A stretch of 14,475 bases of DNA from CAZABP01 sp964483245 (lineage in GTDB: Bacteria; Planctomycetota; UBA1135; UBA2386). The stretch's first letter is position 1, and each line of letters starts with the position of its first letter. The stretch lies in contig CAZABP010000088.1 of the NCBI GenBank assembly GCA_964483245.1, positions 1 to 14,475 of the forward strand, read 5' to 3'. Positions 1 to 5,397 of this stretch are shown here, one piece after another. The position numbers were made by a program, and so were the translations under genes. The notes under the pieces are model-generated. The model ran no database searches. It saw only the letters and a program-made list of their open reading frames with translations, and was not told the origin of the DNA.

Positions 1-59
1 GCGACGTTCGCCGACGGGGCGTATGACCAGTTTCTAAGGAGACACCTGCGCGGCGGTGT

Positions 60-1856
60 TCAGCGGCCGAGGACTTCGCGCACGCGGCGCAGCAGCTCTT
101 CGGGGACGAACGGCTTGCTCAACATCGGGAGGTCGCCGCGCTCGACCATCTCGCGCAGCGCCGGCTCCTCGGCGTAGCCGCTGCACAGCAGGACCGCGCC
201 GCGCGGATGCTGCGTCCGGAACTCGCGCACGAGCGCCCGCACATCGCTGTTGGGCATCACGACGTCACTGAGCAGCAGCGCGAACTCCCGCCTGGCCGAA
301 GCCGCTTCACGCGCGACGCGTTCCGCGCCGACGGCGTCCTCGGCAGCCTCGACCGCGTAGCCGGCGTCCCGCAGCGTCTGCGCGATCGAGCGGCGCACGA
401 GCGGGTCGTCGTCGACGACGAGCACGCGCTCGCCGTCGCGCGCGCGCGGGCGCTCCGGCACCGGCGTGTGTTCGTCGACCGGCTCTGCGATCGCCGGCAC
501 CTGGATCCGGAACGTCGTCCCGCGCCCGACCTCGCTGTCGACTTCGATCTGGCCGCCGAGCCGCGCCACGATCTCCGCGACGATCGGCAGACCGAGGCCC
601 GTGCCGCGGCCCGGCTCCTTCGTCGTGAACAGCGGCTCGAAGATCCGCGCCCGCGTCGCCGCGTCCATCCCCGTGCCGGTGTCCGTCACCGTGAAGACCA
701 CGCACGGCCCGCCCGGCGTCGCCTCACGGCAGCCGGTCGTCATCTCCGTGCGCATCGTCAGCGTGCCACCGTCCGGCATCGCATCGCGCGCGTTGACCGC
801 GAGGTTCATCAACATCTGCTGCATCGATGCCGCGTCGGCGCGCACGCGCGGCAGCCCTTCGGCCAGCTCCTCGCGCACGCGGATCCGTGCCGGCAGCAGC
901 CGCTGCAGCATCCGCACCACCTCGCGGACGATCGCGTTCGGCTCCAGCGCCACAACCGGCGCCAGCCCGCTGCGCGTGAACGTCAACAGCCCGCGCGTCA
1001 ACTGGCTCGCACGCAGCGCCGCGCGCTCGATGTCCTCGGCGAACTCGTGGCTCTCGCGCGACGCACTGTCGTCGTTGCGGATCCACGCCGAACCCGTCAA
1101 CACGACCGTCAGCGTGTTGTTGAACTCGTGCGCCAGGCCGGCCGCCAGCAGCCCGACCGTCTCCAGCTTCTGCGCCTGGTTCAGGCGTTGTTGCAGCGCG
1201 TCGCGCGCCGCGATCTGCGCTTCGAGGTCGGCGACCAGCGCGCCGGTGCGGCGCAGCCCCTGCTCGAGCCGGCGCAGCAGCAGGCTGACGAGCAGCGTCG
1301 CGACGCCGGTCATGACCGCCCACACCAGCAGCACGCGCACCCAGTTCCGGCCCGTGCTCCAATCGCGCAGGGCCGGGTCGGCGACCACCCAGATCCCCGA
1401 CCCGTGCGCATGCGCCGCGAAGCCCACCAGCCCGCCCGCGGTCGCGAGCGCGGCGATGCCCCAGCGCATCCCGAACAGCACCGTCGTCATCAACACGAAC
1501 GACGCGAGTGCCACGCCGGCGCCGGCTTCGAACCCGATGTAGCGGACCCCCGCGACGCCGCCCGCGAACAGCGTCGCGAGCAGCGGTGCCGCGCGCAGCC
1601 AGGTCGGCAGCCGGCGCGGGATCGCGGCCGCGAGGCTGAGGGCGCCCAACACCAGGAATGGCACCAGGATCTGCGGCAGGTCGCGCGACGCGCGCCACAG
1701 CGCCAGCAGCCCGGGCACCACCGTGGCGAGCAGCAGGATCCGCAGCAACCGCCCGCGCCAGGCTTCGGTCGTCTCGGGTTCTCGCGCTGCGTTCACCGTC
1801 GTCACAGGCGCGAGGAATACCGCAATCGCGCCGACGGCCGGCAGGATCCTTCGCAC
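60..1856 (-). CDS. Membrane-bound hybrid histidine kinase with C-terminal receiver domain
   Basis: Sensor kinase that should autophosphorylate on His and pass phosphate to its own receiver; the ligand is unknown. Numbering is from the chosen GTG at 1856 (598 aa). About six hydrophobic segments fill residues 1-195, with no recognisable extracellular sensor domain. A coiled linker precedes the HisKA motif GLAHEFNN (His243). The N-box NARDA (Asn355), the G1 box DTGTG (Asp392) and the G2 box GRGTGLGL (about 417-424) form an HATPase_c domain. The receiver follows with acidic DDD at 482-484, phosphoacceptor Asp531 (SDVVMP) and Lys581 (SKPF). The frame is open upstream to a GTG at 1898, but those 14 codons are R1 repeat, so I start at 1856. 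A GTG at 1793 is also possible. No output domain and no adjacent regulator are visible. Family assignment is firm; the start is not. Confidence 0.93.
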   Translation of the reverse strand: MRRILPAVGAIAVFLAPVTTVNAAREPETTEAWRGRLLRILLLATVVPGLLALWRASRDLPQILVPFLVLGALSLAAAIPRRLPTWLRAAPLLATLFAGGVAGVRYIGFEAGAGVALASFVLMTTVLFGMRWGIAALATAGGLVGFAAHAHGSGIWVVADPALRDWSTGRNWVRVLLVWAVMTGVATLLVSLLLRRLEQGLRRTGALVADLEAQIAARDALQQRLNQAQKLETVGLLAAGLAHEFNNTLTVVLTGSAWIRNDDSASRESHEFAEDIERAALRASQLTRGLLTFTRSGLAPVVALEPNAIVREVVRMLQRLLPARIRVREELAEGLPRVRADAASMQQMLMNLAVNARDAMPDGGTLTMRTEMTTGCREATPGGPCVVFTVTDTGTGMDAATRARIFEPLFTTKEPGRGTGLGLPIVAEIVARLGGQIEVDSEVGRGTTFRIQVPAIAEPVDEHTPVPERPRARDGERVLVVDDDPLVRRSIAQTLRDAGYAVEAAEDAVGAERVAREAASARREFALLLSDVVMPNSDVRALVREFRTQHPRGAVLLCSGYAEEPALREMVERGDLPMLSKPFVPEELLRRVREVLGR

Positions 1857-1865
1857 CCCCCGCGT

Positions 1866-1890
1866 GGCAAGAAAAGGGTCAGACCCCAAC
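1866..1890. repeat. R1 palindromic repeat, single copy
   Basis: Contains the core GGGTCAGACCCC centred on 1881. Read on the minus strand it is preceded by CCGGTT and followed by CTTTTCTTGCC, the same flanks seen in other R1 copies of this window. It lies just upstream of the kinase gene and is open in the kinase frame, which artificially extends that ORF by 14 codons. Confidence 0.8.
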
Positions 1891-1909
1891 CGGATCACGC
1901 GCGCGGCAG

Positions 1910-1949
1910 CCTGACAGAATGGCGCGACCTTTCTCGTCAGACGAGTCGG
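1910..1949 (-). repeat. R2 40-bp repeat, copy a
   Basis: On the minus strand it begins CCGACTCGTCTGACGAGAAA and ends TCTGTCAGG. By eye it matches the copy at 5243-5282 at 37 of 40 bases and the copy at 4683-4722 at 35 of 40. The perfect CTCGTC-T-GACGAG palindrome is centred on 1939. It fills most of the gap between the dus stop and the kinase start, with R1 alongside. Confidence 0.85.
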
Positions 1950-1955
1950 GGTCGC

Positions 1956-3143
1956 TCAGCCGCCGCTGGTTGCCAGCGCGTCCAGCTCCGGCGTGTCGTC
2001 CGGCAGCAGCCAGTCCTCGCCGCGCGCCGCGAGGAAGCCCTGCGGCAGCGAGACCCGCTGCGTGCCGGCCCGCTTCGCGCGCCGCGCGCGCAGCGCCGCC
2101 GCCGGGAACTCCAGCTCCGCCGGCAGCGCGCGCAGCTCCCGCTCCAGCTCCGCGTAAGCCTCTACGCGCTGCAGCGCCGCCAGCGCGCGCCGTGTGCCGG
2201 GGAAGCTTTTGGTGTACCACCCGCTCCACTTCCGCATCTGCCGCATCGCGACCAGCTCGCCGAAGAACCCCACCAGCAGCCGCGCGTGCCGGAGCGCGAT
2301 CTCGACCACGTCCCCCAGCCGCGGCGGCGCCGCCGGCTCGCGCCCGTCGAACACGTCGCACAGCTCGCGGAACAGCCACGGCCGGCCGAGACACCCTCGC
2401 CCGACCACGACCCCGTCGCATCCCGTCGCGCGCATCATCCGCAGCGCGTCCCAGGCCTCGAACACGTCGCCGTTGCCGAGCACCGGGACCTCCGGCACCG
2501 CCGCCTTCAGCTCGCCGATCGCGTTCCAGTCCGCCTCGCCGTCGTAGAGCTGCGCCGCCGTGCGCGCGTGCAGCGCCACCGCGCGGCAGCCCACGTCGAC
2601 CGCCACCCTCCCCGCGTCCACGAACGTCAGCAGCTCCTCGTCGATCCCCTTGCGGAACTTCACCGTCACCGGCACCGCGCCGGCCGCGCGCACCACCGCC
2701 CCGACCAGCCGCGCCATCAGCCGGGGCCGCAGCGGGATCGCGCTGCCGCCTCCCTGCGCCGTGATCTTCCGCACCGGGCAGCCGAGGTTGATGTCGATGT
2801 GATGCACGCCCCAATCGCCGACCAGCACGCGCGCCGCCTCCGCCAGGCTCCGTTCGTGCGTGCCATAGAGCTGGATCGAGCGCGTCGTCTCCTCTGGACC
2901 GAACGCCGCCAGCTTCAGCGTCTTCGCATTCCCCATCGCGAAGCTCCGCGCCGTGATCATCTCGCTGACGTACAGGATCCGCCCGCCCGAGAACCCGCGG
3001 CACAACGTCCGGAACGGCGCGTTCGTGACGCCGGCCATCGGCGCCAGCACGACCGGCGGGTCCACGACCAGCGGCCCGATCCGCAGTGCGCGGAACTCGC
3101 CCGGGCGGGGGAGCGGCACGTTCTGGTTCAGTTCGCTGCGCAT
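1956..3143 (-). CDS. dusB: tRNA-dihydrouridine synthase, DusB/NifR3-like
   Basis: FMN-dependent enzyme that reduces uridines in the D-loop of tRNA to dihydrouridine using NADPH. The 395 aa protein shows the FMN-binding start APMAGVTNAPFR (34-45), catalytic Cys122 in NLGCPV, Lys162 in VTVKFRKG, His192 in HART, the phosphate-binding stretches GNGD and VVVGRG, and the C-terminal helical signature MRKWSGWYTKSFPG typical of DusB/NifR3. It is slightly longer than usual through a C-terminal extension of about 50 residues with no motif I recognise. The start at 3143 is the natural ATG, with no clear Shine-Dalgarno sequence. The divergent DUF2306 gene lies upstream across an R1 repeat array. The Dus family is certain; the DusB subtype is likely. 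Confidence 0.93.
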   Translation of the reverse strand: MRSELNQNVPLPRPGEFRALRIGPLVVDPPVVLAPMAGVTNAPFRTLCRGFSGGRILYVSEMITARSFAMGNAKTLKLAAFGPEETTRSIQLYGTHERSLAEAARVLVGDWGVHHIDINLGCPVRKITAQGGGSAIPLRPRLMARLVGAVVRAAGAVPVTVKFRKGIDEELLTFVDAGRVAVDVGCRAVALHARTAAQLYDGEADWNAIGELKAAVPEVPVLGNGDVFEAWDALRMMRATGCDGVVVGRGCLGRPWLFRELCDVFDGREPAAPPRLGDVVEIALRHARLLVGFFGELVAMRQMRKWSGWYTKSFPGTRRALAALQRVEAYAELERELRALPAELEFPAAALRARRAKRAGTQRVSLPQGFLAARGEDWLLPDDTPELDALATSGG

Positions 3144-3174
3144 CGGTGGGGGGCTGAGATCAAAGCGACATGGC

Positions 3175-3256
3175 GTCAGATTCCATCCCTCCCGATTCAG
3201 GAGGGATGGAGTCTGACCCCAAGCCTCCCGATTCGGGAGGGAAGGTGTCAGATTCC
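3175..3256. repeat. R1-like array: three GTCWGA cores at 36-bp spacing with two hairpins
   Basis: GTCAGA/GTCTGA cores are centred on 3178, 3214 and 3250, exactly 36 bp apart. Between the first two lies a 17-bp inverted repeat (3176-3192 with 3200-3216, one mismatch, 7-base loop). Between the second and third lies CCTCCCGA-T-TCGGGAGG within an imperfect longer palindrome. The array occupies the divergent region between dusB and the DUF2306 gene and is open in the DUF2306 frame. The GGAGGG arms resemble Shine-Dalgarno sequences and sit just before in-frame ATG 3206 and GTG 3245. Confidence 0.8.
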
Positions 3257-3955
3257 AACCCTCCCGTGCACGCCGCCGACGTTCCTGCCGAAGCCCTGCC
3301 CGACCGCCTGCGCCCCGGCGTCGCGTGGTATCTCCTCGCCATCCCCGCGCTCGGCGTTGCCGGCTACGCGATCGCGCTGCAGGACGGCCGGCCGGTGCGC
3401 GACGCCGTGCCGGGGTTGCCGTGGTTCGACGAGCTGCACTTCGCGGCGGGCGGCGTCGCGCTTGCGGCGGGGATCTTCGGGTTCCGCCGCGACCTGCTGG
3501 CGCGCCGCACCGAGCTGCACCGCGCGCTCGGCTACGTCTATGTCGCCGCCGTCACGCTGTCGGCGCTGCCGGCGCTCGCGATGGCCGTGTGGTCGATGGG
3601 CGGGATCGCCGCGCACACCGGGTTCGCGCTGCTCGGGCTGTTCTGGTTCGCGACCACGATGCTCGCGCTCGCCCGCATCCGCGCGCGCGACGTGCGCCGC
3701 CACCGCACCTGGATCGTGCGCAGCTACGCGCTGTGCTACGCCGCCGTCACGCTTCGCATCGAGCTGCCGCTGCTCGTCGCGCTGACCGGGTCGTTCGAGC
3801 GCGCGTTCCCCCTCGTCGCCTGGCTCTGCTGGGTGCCGAACCTGCTGCTCGCCGAACTCTGGCTGCGCCGCACCGACCTCAGCGGCCGGCTGCTCGCGAT
3901 GGTGCCCAGGAGAGGACTCGAACCTCCAAGGAGAGTTACCTCCACCAGGACCTGA
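3245..3955 (+). CDS. DUF2306 family integral membrane protein
   Basis: Predicted multi-pass inner-membrane protein of unknown function. From GTG 3245 it is 236 aa, with hydrophobic segments near residues 25-45, 60-80, 93-118, 125-145, 160-180 and 195-215. The pattern HRALGYVYV followed by RRHRTWIVRSYAL and AAVTLRIELP is the DUF2306 signature, in which conserved His/Arg residues lie at membrane edges. The frame extends upstream to ATG 3170, but those codons are R1 array. GTG 3245 has GGGAGG four bases upstream, and GTG 3266 is an alternative. Oddly, no stop occurs before the opposite-strand tRNA-Leu gene. The last 18 residues (including VPRRGLEPPRR) are antisense tRNA, and the TGA stop at 3953-3955 is the complement of U33 and the first two anticodon bases. 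Family is confident; start and C-terminus are unusual. Confidence 0.82.
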   Translation: MSDSNPPVHAADVPAEALPDRLRPGVAWYLLAIPALGVAGYAIALQDGRPVRDAVPGLPWFDELHFAAGGVALAAGIFGFRRDLLARRTELHRALGYVYVAAVTLSALPALAMAVWSMGGIAAHTGFALLGLFWFATTMLALARIRARDVRRHRTWIVRSYALCYAAVTLRIELPLLVALTGSFERAFPLVAWLCWVPNLLLAELWLRRTDLSGRLLAMVPRRGLEPPRRVTSTRT

Positions 3956-3988
3956 ACCTGGCGCGTCTGCCAATTCCGCCACCTGGGC
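3900..3988 (-). tRNA. tRNA-Leu, anticodon CAG
   Basis: On the minus strand the acceptor arms GCCCAGG (3982-3988) and CCTGGGC (3904-3910) pair perfectly. Discriminator A and an encoded CCA occupy 3900-3903. The anticodon stem CCAGG/CCTGG (3957-3961 with 3945-3949) encloses loop TTCAGGT, giving anticodon CAG at 3952-3954. A long class II variable arm follows, then a T arm with TTCGAGT loop and a five-pair stem that includes one G-U. The length of 89 nt and the long variable arm fit tRNA-Leu reading CUG, a favoured codon in GC-rich genomes. Its 3' half overlaps the DUF2306 gene antisense. Confidence 0.96.
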
Positions 3989-4005
3989 GCGGATCGGGGG
4001 CCGAG

Positions 4006-4033
4006 AAGCTAGCCCCGCCCTCGCACAAATCAA
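4006..4033 (-). promoter_or_regulatory. Possible promoter for tRNA-Leu
   Basis: On the minus strand TTGATT (4028-4033) and TAGCTT (4006-4011) are separated by 16 bases and lie 17 bases before the tRNA 5' end. This resembles a sigma-70 promoter with a leader of about 10 nt. The match to consensus is partial (4 of 6 and 3 of 6). The same 84-bp gap must also hold the smpB promoter. Confidence 0.35.
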
Positions 4034-4072
4034 GCCGGCCCGCGTCCGCCGCCGCCGAGTAACGTCCCCGCG

Positions 4073-4543
4073 ATGGGCGCCAAGCCGAAGGCCGCCGCCG
4101 ACGACCGCAAGGTCATCGCCGCCAACAAGAAGGCGCGGATCAAGTTCGAGATCCTCGACTCCTTCGACGCCGGCCTCGTGCTCGTCGGCACCGAGGTCAA
4201 GAGCCTGCGCAACGGCCGGGCTTCGATCGACGAGGCGTTCGCCCGCGTCCAGGGGGACGAGGTGTTCGTGCTCGGCATGCACATCCCGGAGTATTCGCAC
4301 GGGAATCAGATGAACCACGAGCCGACGCGCAAGCGGAAGCTCCTGCTGCACCGCCGCGAGATCTCGCGCCTGAAGGCCAGCTCGCAGGAGAAGGGGCTGA
4401 CGCTCGTCGTGCTGAGCCTGTGGTTCTCGCCGCGCGGCCACGCCAAGGTCACGATCGCCGTGTGTCGCGGGAAGAAGATCCACGACAAGCGCGAGACGTT
4501 GAAGGCGAAGGAGGCGCGGCGGGAGATCAAGCGGGTGGTGTAG
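4073..4543 (+). CDS. smpB: SsrA-binding protein SmpB
   Basis: Small RNA-binding protein that carries tmRNA into stalled ribosomes during trans-translation. The 156 aa product has the full family layout: VIAANKKARIKFEILDSFDA near the N-terminus, GTEVKSLRNGRASI (39-52), an HEPTRKRKLLLHRREI block and the C-terminal GKKIHDKRE (133-141). That last motif leads into a basic tail that becomes helical in the mRNA channel. Length is typical. The ATG at 4073 is the obvious start, with only a weak ribosome binding site. It is divergent from tRNA-Leu and followed by about 120 bp with no gene. I found no ssrA (tmRNA) gene in the window. Confidence 0.97.
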   Translation: MGAKPKAAADDRKVIAANKKARIKFEILDSFDAGLVLVGTEVKSLRNGRASIDEAFARVQGDEVFVLGMHIPEYSHGNQMNHEPTRKRKLLLHRREISRLKASSQEKGLTLVVLSLWFSPRGHAKVTIAVCRGKKIHDKRETLKAKEARREIKRVV

Positions 4544-4660
4544 TGGCGCGCGTGACCGAGACCTGGACCAACGTGGCTTCGAGCCGGTGCGGTTGCTGGC
4601 GGAGTGATGTGCATTGGCACGGATGGGGGCGCTCGGGTGGGGGACGCCGATGCGTGGTCG

Positions 4661-4694
4661 GCGATCCGAGTCGTCTGGCGATCCGAGTCGTCTG
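4661..4694 (+). repeat. 17-bp tandem duplication at the edge of R2 copy b
   Basis: GCGATCCGAGTCGTCTG occurs twice head to tail (4661-4677 and 4678-4694) with no mismatch. The second copy runs into the full R2 unit starting at 4683, so the first looks like a duplicated R2 end. Apart from this and R2 copy b, I see nothing in 4544-4729, including no strong hairpin terminator for smpB. Confidence 0.8.
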
Positions 4695-4722
4695 ACGAGA
4701 AAAGTCGCGCCGTCTTGTCAGG
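4683..4722 (+). repeat. R2 40-bp repeat, copy b
   Basis: Begins CCGAGTCGTCTGACGAGAAA and ends TTGTCAGG. It matches the copy at 5243-5282 at 36 of 40 bases. It lies directly upstream of the chosen GTG start of the small membrane protein, and its GTCAGGGGAG end supplies that gene's Shine-Dalgarno-like bases. Confidence 0.85.
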
Positions 4723-4729
4723 GGAGCGC

Positions 4730-5236
4730 GTGGCATCGTGGCGGATTCGGGGTGGGACCAGTTCCTTCGCTGCCGCAGGCGGGCCGGCCGTGGTGACTGG
4801 GTGTCTCGCGCAGGTCGGTTCTGTAGCGGCGGGGGTCGGCCAGGCAGCGGCAGTGTTCTGGCTGTACCACGTCGACATCCGGCACCTGAACCGGAGCGCG
4901 GAAAAAGGCGGCGGCGCGAGCAGCAGCGCCTCAGGCGAGCAGGGACTCGACTGGGGTGAGCTGAGCATCTGTCGCCCCGTCGCCGTGTTGTTCGCCGGCG
5001 CGTACCTCGTCATCGCCGGCTCGCACGTCGCATTCTGGGTGCTCGCGACGCTCGTGCTGTGGTCCTCGTTGGGCGTATTCCGCCGGATCGCTCGGCGCTT
5101 CCTGACCGAGCACGAGTTGCGGAACGAACGCCCAGAGCCCGGCACCGCCAAGGCGCTCGCGCTGCTGTGGGTGTTGCTGACGCGCGGGCTGCCGGTGTGG
5201 CTGTTGTGGGAGATGTTGCAGCTGCAGGCGCAGTGA
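4730..5236 (+). CDS. Small hypothetical membrane protein
   Basis: I do not recognise this protein. From GTG 4730 it is 168 aa with hydrophobic stretches near residues 22-46, 82-112 and 143-165, separated by a charged, Gly/Ser-rich loop (about 50-80) and an Arg/Glu-rich segment (about 113-140). This suggests three or four membrane spans with no catalytic motif. The frame is open from ATG 4604, but that portion is largely translated R2 repeat. GTG 4730 follows AGGGGAG at a short spacing, so I prefer it. R2 copies flank the gene on both sides (4683-4722 and 5243-5282), as if it sits between repeats. The lack of a competing frame with comparable hydrophobic structure supports coding, but it could be shorter. 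Confidence 0.5.
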   Translation: MASWRIRGGTSSFAAAGGPAVVTGCLAQVGSVAAGVGQAAAVFWLYHVDIRHLNRSAEKGGGASSSASGEQGLDWGELSICRPVAVLFAGAYLVIAGSHVAFWVLATLVLWSSLGVFRRIARRFLTEHELRNERPEPGTAKALALLWVLLTRGLPVWLLWEMLQLQAQ

Positions 5237-5242
5237 CGCGAC

Positions 5243-5282
5243 CCGAGTCGTCTGACGAGAAAAGTCGCGCCACTCTGTCAGG
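5243..5282 (+). repeat. R2 40-bp repeat, copy c
   Basis: Begins CCGAGTCGTCTGACGAGAAA and ends TCTGTCAGG, seven bases after the membrane-protein stop. An R1 palindrome follows at 5300-5330, giving the same R2-then-R1 order as at 1866-1949 on the other strand. Confidence 0.85.
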
Positions 5283-5299
5283 CGGGCGCGTGGGTGCTT

Positions 5300-5330
5300 G
5301 GCAAGATTGGGGTCAGACCCCTTTCTTGCC
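5300..5330. repeat. R1 repeat, extended 31-bp palindrome
   Basis: The arms GGCAAGA and TCTTGCC and the core GGGGTC-A-GACCCC are symmetric about position 5315. Only the two symmetric TT pairs fail to match. It is the most complete single palindrome of the R1 family in this window. It lies in the 161-bp gap before the DUF4304-like gene; the remainder of that gap (5331-5397) shows nothing else I can identify. Confidence 0.85.
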
Positions 5331-5397
5331 ACGTGCCACGCGGACGGCGTGCGGCGGCCGCGGTGCGCGAGCGGAGCGCTACCGTAGATCCCGCGTC

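Noticed and set aside
1..59. Possible tail of a plus-strand gene ending with TAA at 35-37
   Set aside because: Only about 11 codons are visible, with no recognisable motif; another frame runs well into the kinase gene. It cannot be supported.
207..3785. Very long plus-strand open frame (1192 codons) opposite the kinase and dusB
   Set aside because: It is antisense to two well-supported genes, rich in Arg/Pro/His as expected for reverse frames of GC-rich genes, and shows no domain.
4544..4729. tmRNA (ssrA) gene next to smpB
   Set aside because: I looked for a tRNA-like acceptor/T-arm and a tag-encoding frame and found none; the region holds only R2-related repeats.
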